Assembly: GCF_026283955.1 (NCBI RefSeq)
Contig: NZ_JAPDPE010000003.1
Location: 40,455 to 104,454 of the forward strand
Source of the DNA: Dyella silvatica
Lineage (GTDB): Bacteria; Pseudomonadota; Gammaproteobacteria; Xanthomonadales; Rhodanobacteraceae
DNA: 64,000 nucleotides
Direction: 5' to 3'
In this document: positions 1-7,457 of the stretch, in pieces
Numbering within the stretch: position 1 is the stretch's first letter
How the letters are laid out: each line of letters starts with the position of its first letter
Translations under genes and position numbers: made by a program
The notes under the pieces: generated by a model
Databases searched by the model: none
Told to the model about the DNA's origin: nothing
The model's input: only the letters and a program-made list of their open reading frames with translations

Positions 1-241
1 GGCCTTCGTCGGCGCGCACGGGGGTGCCGTCGATGCGCCACCAGTGTCCGTCGCGTTTGGCGTAGTGTTCGGTGGCGGCGCCTTGCATGCTGAGTTCGAT
101 GCGGGTGATGGCGCTGGGGGCCAGGTTGAGCAGGGTTTGCCCGGCATCTTGCTGATCACGTTGCAGTTGCCATCCGGCCAGCGCGAGTAGCGCGCCGACG
201 CCGACGAGCAGGCCCAGGCGTGTGCGGGTGGCTTGTTTCAT
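1..241 (-). CDS. DUF4340-type protein, N-terminal part (cut by window start)
   Basis: Reading the minus strand from the ATG at 241 gives an open frame to the window edge, about 80 residues. It starts MKQATRTRLGLLVGVGALL, one hydrophobic N-terminal segment, followed by a periplasmic-looking beta-rich stretch with the WWRIDGT motif. That pattern (single TM anchor, then a short repeat around 'WW.IDG') is typical of DUF4340 proteins, which sit downstream of GldG-like proteins in bacterial ABC operons. The start overlaps the stop of the GldG-like gene by 4 bp (ATGA), so the two are translationally coupled. The role in the exporter is unknown. The C-terminus lies outside the window, so length and completeness cannot be judged. 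Confidence 0.8.
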   Translation of the reverse strand, partial: MKQATRTRLGLLVGVGALLALAGWQLQRDQQDAGQTLLNLAPSAITRIELSMQGAATEHYAKRDGHWWRIDGTPVRADEG

Positions 242-1608
242 GCGCGGCGCCGCCGCCAGGCGATCCAGCCGCCGATGATCAGCAGCAGTAAGGGCAGGCC
301 CAGCATAAAGCCCATGCTGACGGCGTTGAGCTGGCCTTGCGACAGTTCGAGTACCCGGTCGGGTGCCCCGCGTGGTGGCAGGTTGACCAAGGCATCGTCG
401 CCGAGCAGCCAGTCGAAGATGCGTTCGCCCAGGGCGCGGTTGCCGCCGTTGCCGAGGAAGGTATTGGAGAGAAAGTCGCCGTCGCCGATGACGACAACAC
501 GTTGCTCGCTTTTGCTGGGGCTGGGCGAGAGGCGGCTGAGGGCGAAGCCGAAATCCAGTGGGCCTTTCAACTCACCGGCGTTGGCATCGAAGCGAATATC
601 CGAGGGACGGTCGTTATCGATCGGATGGATCTCAGTCCAGCTCTGCGGTCCTGAGCGTAGAAAGGCCTGGGTGCCCCAACCGCTTTGCGTCACCTGTGCC
701 AGCGCGGAGACTTGCGGAAACAACGTGGTCAGTGTGAAACCGCGGGTTATCGCTTGCGGCGGGTAGTCGCCCAGCGCGATCTGACGTGGATCTTTTAAGC
801 CCAGGGCGGCGCCTTGTCCGTCCACCAGCACGCCCGGCAATACGCGCACGCCGAGGGTGTTTGCCAGGGACGCCAGGCCCAGATCATCGTTGCTGGGTTC
901 GGTCAGCCACAGCAGGTTGCCGCCATCGGCGACATAGTCGGTAAGCGCTTTCACCGCGCCGGGTGGTAGCGCCAGAGCGGGGCTGGCCAACACCACCAGG
1001 TCGGTATGCTCGGGCACCGCGGTGACCTGGGTGAAATTCAGTGGCACCGCACGCATGCCGCGGCCTTCCAGCTGCGAGATGAAGATGCCGAGGTCAGCGT
1101 TGCCTTTGCCATCGGCACGTCGCTCACCGTCACCGGTGACAAAGGCGACGATGCGCTCGCCGCCGCGTGCAAGCCGCTCCAGCGCAGTGGTGAGGCTGCG
1201 TTCGGATAACTCGTCCAGCTGCTGTTCGCGTTGCTGGTAGTGAATGATGAGCGCGCCATCGACGCTGACACCCAGTTCGCGCATGGCGGCCGGATCCAGT
1301 TGCGGGTCGACAAAGCGCAGCGTGAGATCGGGTTTGAGGTGTTGGTAACGCTGCACGAAGCTGGTGATGGTTTGACGTAGATCGCCCTGCGGGTTGGCGT
1401 AGCTGACGATTTCAACCGGGCCGTGCAGGGTGGTCAAGACGGCGCTGGTTTCCTGTGAAAGGCTGGCGCGCCGGTCATGTGTCCAGTCGGCGATGAATTC
1501 ATGCCGGGTCGACAGATAGCCGATGGCGCCGGCGCCGAGTAGCAAGGCTAGCGCGAACAGCCAGCCGTCCAGACGTCTAAAGGCGCTGCGCTTGAATGAG
1601 GTCGTCAT
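238..1608 (-). CDS. GldG-like ABC-exporter auxiliary protein
   Basis: 456 residues. One TM helix near residues 15-32, a long extracytoplasmic region (roughly 40-425) of the ABC_transp_aux / GldG type with a DxVVLASPALALPPG-like stretch and a VVVIGDGDFLSN motif, then a C-terminal TM helix (about 430-450) followed by WRRRRA. In Flavobacterium GldG pairs with the ABC proteins GldA and GldF; in proteobacteria such proteins accompany ABC-2 exporters of unknown substrate. The start at 1608 shares bases with the stop of the upstream permease (TAATG), and its own stop overlaps the next start, so the four genes form one tightly coupled operon. The substrate is not deducible. Confidence 0.8.
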   Translation of the reverse strand: MTTSFKRSAFRRLDGWLFALALLLGAGAIGYLSTRHEFIADWTHDRRASLSQETSAVLTTLHGPVEIVSYANPQGDLRQTITSFVQRYQHLKPDLTLRFVDPQLDPAAMRELGVSVDGALIIHYQQREQQLDELSERSLTTALERLARGGERIVAFVTGDGERRADGKGNADLGIFISQLEGRGMRAVPLNFTQVTAVPEHTDLVVLASPALALPPGAVKALTDYVADGGNLLWLTEPSNDDLGLASLANTLGVRVLPGVLVDGQGAALGLKDPRQIALGDYPPQAITRGFTLTTLFPQVSALAQVTQSGWGTQAFLRSGPQSWTEIHPIDNDRPSDIRFDANAGELKGPLDFGFALSRLSPSPSKSEQRVVVIGDGDFLSNTFLGNGGNRALGERIFDWLLGDDALVNLPPRGAPDRVLELSQGQLNAVSMGFMLGLPLLLLIIGGWIAWRRRRA

Positions 1609-2393
1609 TAGCCGCGCTCCCTTTCTGCGGATACTCGGCGTATCGCCAGCATCAGCGAAAGCGCGATCAGCAAGGCGAACCAGATGAGGTCCACGCTAGA
1701 GACCAGTCCGCGCAATAGCGGTTCAAGATGGGAGCTCAGCGCCAGCCAGTTGATGGCGCCGTTGCCGACCCCGGCCATTTGTGCGCCGAGGTTGATGATG
1801 GTCAGGCCCAGGCCAAGCATCAGGCTGGCGGCGGCTGCGATGGCCGGATGCGAGGCGAAGGCTGAGCAAGCGACACCCAGCGCCGCCAGTGACGCCAGCA
1901 TCAGCAGCAAGCCCCATGAGGCGGCGGCGAACTTGCCCCAGTCTAGATGGGTGCCCTGGGCTACGCTGAGTGGCATCGCCAGCACCAGAAGCAGCCACAA
2001 GATCAGCCATAACAGTACCGCCAGATATTTGCCGAGCACGATTTGCGAACCGGACAGACCGCTGGCGAACAGCAACGGCAGGGTGCCGTTGCCGCGGTCG
2101 CCGGCGAGTACCGACATGGTCAGCAGCGGCACGATGACCAGGGCCAGTTCAGCCAGGCCGAAAGGCAGAAAGCCGCCGGTAAGCAAGCTGCTCAGCATCG
2201 GTACGGCGACCAGATCGGTATAGCCTGGGCCACCGGGCAGTGCCGCCAGCTTGATCTGGTTGGCAAGAAATTGACCTAGCAACAGAATAAAGCGCCACGC
2301 CAACTCGCCCAGCGTGAGTGCGGCGAGCACCCAGGCCAGCGGACGCACGAACAAGCGGCGAAGCTCCAGCCGTGTAACAGCTACTACGCTCAT
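1608..2393 (-). CDS. ABC-2 type exporter permease (GldF-like)
   Basis: 261 residues with about six hydrophobic segments (for example residues 18-38, 60-90, 115-145, 155-180, 185-205, 235-252), the size and layout of an ABC-2 permease. It contains a SVLAGDRGNGTLPLLFASG-like region between helices 2 and 3, the 'ER..G.l..ll.sp' coupling motif seen in ABC-2 membrane subunits (here DRGNGTLPLL). It is the membrane subunit for the ATPase encoded just upstream; start and stop overlap the neighbours by 4 bp and 1 bp. With the GldG-like and DUF4340 proteins it should form an inner-membrane exporter complex. Substrate unknown. Confidence 0.85.
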   Translation of the reverse strand: MSVVAVTRLELRRLFVRPLAWVLAALTLGELAWRFILLLGQFLANQIKLAALPGGPGYTDLVAVPMLSSLLTGGFLPFGLAELALVIVPLLTMSVLAGDRGNGTLPLLFASGLSGSQIVLGKYLAVLLWLILWLLLVLAMPLSVAQGTHLDWGKFAAASWGLLLMLASLAALGVACSAFASHPAIAAAASLMLGLGLTIINLGAQMAGVGNGAINWLALSSHLEPLLRGLVSSVDLIWFALLIALSLMLAIRRVSAERERG

Positions 2394-3178
2394 GCGGCGT
2401 GGTTCCTGGGGTGGGCAGGTTTGTTCTCGATAGATGAGTTGCTGCCGCCACGCATCGCGATATCGAAAAAGCTTTGTTCCAGTGACTTGTGATCGCCCTC
2501 GGCAATCGGGGCATCGTGATGCAAACGGCCCTCATGCAAGATCGCCACGCGGTCGCATACCGCGGTGACCTCGACCAGCAAATGGGTCGAGAGAATCACC
2601 GCGGTGCCTGCGCTGGCTTGTTCGCGGATCAGACCGCGCAGGGCGGCCACCTGCACCGGATCGAGTGCGTTGGCGGGTTCATCGAGCACCAGTAACGCTG
2701 GTTTGTGCAGCAGCGCGCAGGCCAGGCCAAGTCGCTGGCGCTGGCCCTGCGATAGCACGCCGGCCAATCTGCGCTGCAAAGAGCTCAGCTCCAGCCGCTC
2801 GGTGATCGCCTCGCGTGCTTGTCGCAGGGCCGTGCCGTTCAGGCCGCGCAGGCGGCCATGGGCGTTCAGGTGCTCGCCTACGGTTAATTCCGGCCACTGT
2901 GGGGCGCGCTCAGGCAGCCAGCCGATGAACTGTCGCGCCTGTTGCGGATGTTCGAGGAAATCTGCCCCATTCAGCTCGATTGTGCCGCTATCGGGGCGTA
3001 ACGCGCCAGCAATCATCGATAACGTGGTCGATTTGCCGGCGCCGTTGACGCCCAGCAGGCCCAGCACTTGGCCGCGTTTCAAGCTCAGGCTCAGGTCTTG
3101 AACCGCAGGACGCCCGGCGCGGTGGCGGCTGAGTCCGTTCAGTTTCAACAGGTCTTGCGACAAAACGGCAGTAGGCAT
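2390..3178 (-). CDS. ABC exporter ATP-binding protein
   Basis: About 262 residues from the ATG at 3178 (MPTAVLSQDLL); an in-frame ATG at 3184 is equally possible, while an upstream ATG at 3244 would add an unconserved-looking tail. Walker A GVNGAGKST, Q-loop region, signature LSQGQRQRLGLA, Walker B LLVLDEPANALD and a downstream STH switch histidine are all present, so the ATPase looks active. It is of the CcmA/NatA exporter type. First gene of the four-gene minus-strand operon, divergent from the fatty-acid desaturase; the roughly 180 bp between them must hold both promoters. It powers the ABC-2 permease encoded immediately downstream (ATGA overlap). Confidence 0.9.
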   Translation of the reverse strand: MPTAVLSQDLLKLNGLSRHRAGRPAVQDLSLSLKRGQVLGLLGVNGAGKSTTLSMIAGALRPDSGTIELNGADFLEHPQQARQFIGWLPERAPQWPELTVGEHLNAHGRLRGLNGTALRQAREAITERLELSSLQRRLAGVLSQGQRQRLGLACALLHKPALLVLDEPANALDPVQVAALRGLIREQASAGTAVILSTHLLVEVTAVCDRVAILHEGRLHHDAPIAEGDHKSLEQSFFDIAMRGGSNSSIENKPAHPRNHAA

Positions 3179-3359
3179 GGTCATTGCACGATTGTCGGGG
3201 TGACCATATATCCAGCACAACGGGGTAACAACTGCTATACGCAAGTCGTGCGATCATCGACACGTTTGTTGTAACACCAGAGAACCATGCTGGCGGGTAC
3301 GGAAACCGGCGGCATAGACTGTCTTGCGAATCAAAGTGATCAATCATCTGGGTGCCTCC

Positions 3360-4553
3360 ATGCTTGATGCAGTACTGAATTTCCTTTCCAACGGCGTCAC
3401 TAGCGCCGGTTGGGTCACCATGCTGATCTATACGCTGGTGATGACGCAGATCACCATTTTCACGGTGACGCTGTATTTGCACCGCTGCCAGACGCATCGC
3501 GGCGTCGATCTGCACCCGCTGATCGCTAACTTTTTCCGTTTCTGGGGCTGGCTCACCACCGGCATGGTCACCAAGGAATGGGTAGCGGTGCATCGCAAGC
3601 ATCACGCCAAGGTCGAGACCGAGGAAGATCCGCACAGCCCGCAGATCTACGGCATCAAGAAGGTGTTCTGGGATGGCGTATCGCTTTATCGCGATGCCAG
3701 CGAAGTCAAAGAAGATCTGGAGAAATACGGCCGTGGCACCCCGGACGACTGGATCGAGCGCAAGCTTTACAGCGCGCATCCGTACTGGGGCCCGACCTTG
3801 ATGCTGCTGATCAACCTCGCCTTGTTCGGCGTGATCGGTGCCGCCCTGTGGGCCGTGCAGATGGTCTGGATTCCGTTCTGGGCCGCAGGCTTCGTCAATG
3901 GCGTTGGCCACTGGTGGGGTTATCGCAACTTCGAGAGCGCCGATACCGCGCGCAACCTGATTCCGTGGGGTTTCTGGATCGGTGGCGAAGAGCTGCACAA
4001 CAATCACCACGCGTTCCCCAGCTCGGCCAAGTTCGCCTTGCGCAAGTGGGAGTTCGACATTGGCTGGGCGGCTATCTGCATGCTGCGCGCTGTTGGTTTG
4101 GCCAAGGTGCTGCGCGTAGCGCCCAGCCTAGATGTGCGCCCGAATGTGCATCTGCCGGATGCCGAAACCCTGAAGGCCGTACTTACCCATCGCTTCCAGG
4201 CCATGACCGATTATTACCAGGGCGTGATTGTGCCGACCCTGCGCGATGAAGCTCAGCATGCTGGCGAGAACATCAAGCTGGTGCCGCGCCGCATGCGCCG
4301 GGCCTTGGCCGATGGTGGCCGCTGGCTGGACAACGAAGGCCGCGATCGTTTGCAGGCGGTGTTGGCCAAGCGTCCTACCTTGAGTGTCGTCTGTGATTTC
4401 CGTGCCCGTCTTGCGGCGCTAATGGAGCAGCGTGGTGCTGATCAGGCACTGAAGGGCCTGCAACAGTGGATCCACGAGGCTGAGCAGAGCGGTATCCGTG
4501 CCCTGCAGGATTTCGCACAGCGCCTGAAGGGCTATGCGGTTGCTGGCGCCTGA
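3360..4553 (+). CDS. Fatty-acid (acyl-lipid) desaturase
   Basis: 397 residues from ATG 3360; a TTG at 3324 would add 12 residues. All three histidine boxes of membrane di-iron desaturases are present: HRCQTHR (residues 41-47), HRKHH (78-82) and HNNHH (213-217). Hydrophobic pairs lie at about 17-40 and 145-180. The family puts a cis double bond into acyl chains (usually delta-9) of lipids or acyl-CoA at the inner membrane, tuning fluidity. The roughly 150-residue C-terminal part after the third box is longer than in short desaturases and resembles the DesA-like proteins of xanthomonads. Single gene, followed at once by an intrinsic terminator. Regiospecificity cannot be read from sequence. Confidence 0.92.
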   Translation: MLDAVLNFLSNGVTSAGWVTMLIYTLVMTQITIFTVTLYLHRCQTHRGVDLHPLIANFFRFWGWLTTGMVTKEWVAVHRKHHAKVETEEDPHSPQIYGIKKVFWDGVSLYRDASEVKEDLEKYGRGTPDDWIERKLYSAHPYWGPTLMLLINLALFGVIGAALWAVQMVWIPFWAAGFVNGVGHWWGYRNFESADTARNLIPWGFWIGGEELHNNHHAFPSSAKFALRKWEFDIGWAAICMLRAVGLAKVLRVAPSLDVRPNVHLPDAETLKAVLTHRFQAMTDYYQGVIVPTLRDEAQHAGENIKLVPRRMRRALADGGRWLDNEGRDRLQAVLAKRPTLSVVCDFRARLAALMEQRGADQALKGLQQWIHEAEQSGIRALQDFAQRLKGYAVAGA

Positions 4554-4576
4554 GTCGATACGGCAATATTTTTTTG

Positions 4577-4604
4577 AAAAGCCCGCCGAATGGCGGGCTT
4601 TTTC
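4577..4604 (+). terminator. Intrinsic terminator of the desaturase gene
   Basis: Perfect 7-bp stem GCCCGCC / GGCGGGC (4581-4587 with 4592-4598), 4-nt loop, flanked by an A-run upstream and TTTTTC downstream, 25 bases after the desaturase stop. Confidence 0.9.
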
Positions 4605-4894
4605 TTTGCGGGGTCTTCAGCGGTGCCTATGGGGCTGCGGCTGCATCTCTTGGCTGCCGTTGATCCAGGTGCTTCGCGGGTGGCCGTCATGGTCCGTGCT
4701 TTGGCGAGTGCTTGCCGGATACGGCCCGGCTCTTTGCTATGGGCGATTGCCTCGGGTGCGCTCAATGTGATGCATAGTCCGGGTGTGCCGTGGCGTTCAA
4801 TGCTGAAATCAAGTCGCTGTGCCGGCCCAGCGCGGCTAATCCAAATACATGGCTAAGCAGGCGCGCGACGACATGACGGGACCGGGGCGAGCGG
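4605..4894. other. Intergenic stretch with no supported gene
   Basis: About 290 bases between two terminators (desaturase on plus, rpmG on minus). Short open frames exist on both strands, but they run through the terminators, lack clear ribosome sites and show no recognisable protein features. Nothing else is evident. Confidence 0.6.
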
Positions 4895-4901
4895 GCAAAA
4901 A

Positions 4902-4926
4902 AAACCCGCCACGAGGGCGGGTTTTT
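4902..4926 (-). terminator. Intrinsic terminator of rpmB-rpmG
   Basis: On the minus strand, stem CCCGCC/GGCGGG (4905-4910 with 4916-4921) with a 5-nt loop, followed on the minus strand by a run of about eight U residues (4897-4904 read in reverse). It lies about 20 bases past the rpmG stop. Confidence 0.88.
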
Positions 4927-4946
4927 CGAGGAGCTGCAAAGATCGA

Positions 4947-5114
4947 TTACTTGATCTTGCCTTCCTTGTAGATCACATGCTTGCGGACCACCGGATCGTA
5001 CTTCTTGAACTCGAACTTTTCCGGGGTGTTCTTCTTGTTCTTCTGCGTGGTGTAGAAGTGGCCGGTACCGGCCGAGGAGATCATGCGGATCTTGTCTTGT
5101 TTGCCACTAGCCAT
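4947..5114 (-). CDS. rpmG: 50S ribosomal protein L33
   Basis: 55 residues, [20 protein letters not shown] at the start and [11 protein letters not shown] at the end, matching bacterial L33 over its entire length. The central [21 protein letters not shown] region is the family core. No zinc-binding Cys pairs are present, so it is the zinc-independent (C-minus) form. Lies 10 bp after rpmB with a GAGG ribosome site spanning the gap, the classic rpmB-rpmG operon. L33 sits near the E site of the large subunit. Confidence 0.97.
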   Translation of the reverse strand: MASGKQDKIRMISSAGTGHFYTTQKNKKNTPEKFEFKKYDPVVRKHVIYKEGKIK

Positions 5115-5124
5115 GGTTCAATCC

Positions 5125-5361
5125 TCAGACCTTTTCGCCGCGAGCACGCAGGTCGGCAATCACGGCTTCGATGCCATTCTTGTCGATGGTGCGCAACGCT
5201 TGGTTAGAAACGCGCAATTTGATCCAGCGGTTTTCGCTGGCAACCCAGAAGCGGCGCTCGTGCAGGTTTGGCAACCAGCGGCGACGGGTTCTGTTGTTAG
5301 CGTGCGAGACGTTGTTGCCTGTCTGCACACCCTTTCCGGTGACTTGGCATCTACGGGCCAT
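5125..5361 (-). CDS. rpmB: 50S ribosomal protein L28
   Basis: 78 residues beginning [20 protein letters not shown] and containing [12 protein letters not shown] and [14 protein letters not shown], the L28 hallmarks. Preceded by a strong GGAGG ribosome site 6 bases before the ATG at 5361. First gene of the rpmB-rpmG operon; L28 is a structural protein of the large ribosomal subunit. Its length is normal and there are no anomalies. Divergent from secB across 426 bases. Confidence 0.97.
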   Translation of the reverse strand: MARRCQVTGKGVQTGNNVSHANNRTRRRWLPNLHERRFWVASENRWIKLRVSNQALRTIDKNGIEAVIADLRARGEKV

Positions 5362-5787
5362 GAGGACCTCCGTAATTAGTTGTGTACGCCCGTTAGCCAG
5401 GGCTACATCGGCCCAGCGGCGCTTGGCGCCACGCGATGCTGGAGGGTGGTGCTTTCAGTGTGATTCGTGAGGCCCGCATCGCGTCGCGGACATACCCGAA
5501 GTCTCGGGCCGGCACAGTTGAGCCGCGTATTCTCCCAGAAAAACAGGGCTGTGCGCAATCCTGGGCGGTTTCGGCCGCGGCTGAGGCCAGCTTTTACGGC
5601 AGGCCGGCCGGTCGCGGGGCCGGTTCGGCCGCGAGGTCAGGGAATCGTCGGGAACTGTGCGGCCGTAGGCGGATAGCTGGCGACAAGGCGGTTGGGCCGG
5701 CGTTTGGGCATGGCGGGCCTGTCGGGATTTGTGGAACAATCGACCTCTTTGGTTTTAACCACATACGCGCAAGAGCGAGGGAATCCA
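5362..5787. other. Divergent intergenic region rpmB / secB
   Basis: 426 bases without a convincing gene. It must contain the promoters for rpmB (minus) and secB (plus). Open frames crossing it are out of frame with secB or lack ribosome sites. No perfect promoter match or clear stable RNA was recognised. Confidence 0.5.
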
Positions 5788-6291
5788 ATGGCAGACGTTA
5801 TCGCCAACGGCCAGGCCAATGGCCAGGCTAGTCAGCCGCAGTTGATGCTGCAGAAGATCTACGTCAAGGACGTGTCGTTTGAGGCGCCCAACGCGCCGCA
5901 GATCTTCCAGGAGATCGCCGAAACCGATCAGCAGCCGCAAGTTCAGCTGAACCTTGGCCACAAGGCTACGGCGCTGGGCGGCGATCTGTACGAAGTGATT
6001 CTGAGCCTGACCCTGACCTGCACGGTCGGTGAGCGCACAGCCTATCTGGCCGAGGTGCAGCAGGCGGGTTTGTTCGGCGTGGCCGGGTTCAGCGAGCAGG
6101 ATCATGCCGGCATCATCGGCAGCTATTGCCCGAACCTGTTGTTCCCATACGCCCGCCAGGTGATTTCGGGCCTGGTGCTGGAGGGTGGCTTCCCGCCGTT
6201 CCTGCTGCAGCCGATCAACTTCGACGCTTTGTTTGCCGAGCAGCAGCGCCGCACGATCGGTGGCGACGAGGCTCCGACGCTCAATAGCTGA
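5788..6291 (+). CDS. secB: Protein-export chaperone SecB
   Basis: 167 residues from ATG 5788, preceded by GAGGGA. Acidic tetrameric chaperone that keeps preproteins unfolded and hands them to SecA. Family signatures include LQKIYVKDVSFEAPNAP near residue 25, TCTVGERTAYLAEVQQAGLF and the CPNLLFPYARQVIS block, and a Pro-rich GGFPPFLLQPINFDALF segment. Slightly longer than E. coli SecB (155), mostly at the N-terminus, which has an ANGQANGQAS repeat typical of xanthomonad versions. Followed after 9 bases by gpsA, the conserved secB-gpsA arrangement of gammaproteobacteria. Confidence 0.97.
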   Translation: MADVIANGQANGQASQPQLMLQKIYVKDVSFEAPNAPQIFQEIAETDQQPQVQLNLGHKATALGGDLYEVILSLTLTCTVGERTAYLAEVQQAGLFGVAGFSEQDHAGIIGSYCPNLLFPYARQVISGLVLEGGFPPFLLQPINFDALFAEQQRRTIGGDEAPTLNS

Positions 6292-6300
6292 GCGCACGTC

Positions 6301-7329
6301 ATGCTTGAAAATCCGACCCTGGCCGTCCTTGGTGCCGGTTCCTGGGGCACCGCACTGGCGGCATTAACCGCGCGCAATGGAGTGCCGACCCGGTTATGGG
6401 GTCGTGATGCCACGGCGCTGGTGGCGATGGCTGAGAGCCGTCGCAACCAGCGCTATCTGCCGGATCTGGAGCTGCCGGCCGAGCTGCGTTATGAAAGTGA
6501 TCTCGCCGCCGCCCTGCGTGGCGCCGAGGTGGTCTTGATCGTGGTGCCCAGTCACGCCTTTGCGGCGATGCTGGACGACATCGCGCCCTTACTGGAACCC
6601 CATGCGACGATTGCCTGGGCGACCAAGGGGTTCGAGCCGGGCACCGGTCGTTTCCTGCATGAATTGGTGCAGGAGCGCCTGCCAGGGCGTGCGGCGGCGG
6701 TGGTTACCGGGCCTTCGTTTGCCCGTGAAGTGGCGGCCGGCCTGCCCAGCGCGGTCACCGTGCATTCCGACGATGACGCCTTTGCGCATCAAATCGCCTC
6801 ACTGCTGCATGCGCCGAATTTTCGCGCCTACTCGGGCAGCGATGTGTTGGGTGCCGAACTGGGTGGCGCCATGAAGAACGTGCTGGCGGTGGCCACCGGC
6901 GTGGCCGATGGCATGGCGCTGGGGCTTAACGCGCGTGCCGGCCTGATTACCCGCGGCATGAACGAAATGCTGCGTCTGGGCGTCGCCCTGGGCGCACGTC
7001 CCGAGACCTTGATGGGTTTGTCCGGCCTGGGCGATCTGGTGCTCACCTGCACCGGTGACCTGTCGCGCAATCGCCGATTGGGTCTGGCACTGGGCCGCGG
7101 GCAGGCGATCGATGAAGCGGTACGCGAGATCGGCCAGGTGGTCGAAAGCGTAGTCACGGCCGATGAAGTGACCCGACTGGCGACCAAGCACGGCCTGGAT
7201 CTGCCCATCAGCAGCGGGGTTCGTGCGGTCTTGCATGGCGAGGTCACCCCCGCGGAAGGCTTGAAGGCGCTGATGTCGCGCGAACAGAAGCCGGAATACC
7301 CACAAGGCCTGTTTGGGCCGAATCTGTAA
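6301..7329 (+). CDS. gpsA: NAD(P)-dependent glycerol-3-phosphate dehydrogenase
   Basis: 342 residues. N-terminal nucleotide-binding motif [10 protein letters not shown] (about residues 10-19), VPSHAF, the [11 protein letters not shown] segment, the GPSFAREVA motif, and catalytic-lysine region [17 protein letters not shown] followed by [16 protein letters not shown] and [19 protein letters not shown]. It reduces dihydroxyacetone phosphate to sn-glycerol-3-phosphate for phospholipid synthesis in the cytosol. Co-transcribed with secB (9-base gap). All conserved blocks intact. Confidence 0.97.
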   Translation: MLENPTLAVLGAGSWGTALAALTARNGVPTRLWGRDATALVAMAESRRNQRYLPDLELPAELRYESDLAAALRGAEVVLIVVPSHAFAAMLDDIAPLLEPHATIAWATKGFEPGTGRFLHELVQERLPGRAAAVVTGPSFAREVAAGLPSAVTVHSDDDAFAHQIASLLHAPNFRAYSGSDVLGAELGGAMKNVLAVATGVADGMALGLNARAGLITRGMNEMLRLGVALGARPETLMGLSGLGDLVLTCTGDLSRNRRLGLALGRGQAIDEAVREIGQVVESVVTADEVTRLATKHGLDLPISSGVRAVLHGEVTPAEGLKALMSREQKPEYPQGLFGPNL

Positions 7330-7457
7330 CGCTGAAGCCCGCTTTCACCGGGCGGGCCTGGCGAATGTCGATCTTTTTTGCATCTACTCACCTAGCTGAC
7401 GAACACTAAGACGCTGGCCTTGCTAAGCTCGGCGTTTTGGTCGCCACAGCGGACCGC

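Noticed and set aside
2988..4010. 340-residue minus-strand frame
   Set aside because: Overlaps the ABC ATPase and desaturase in the wrong frame or strand; no motifs.
4532..4770. Two short frames after the desaturase
   Set aside because: They span the intrinsic terminator on both strands and lack ribosome sites.
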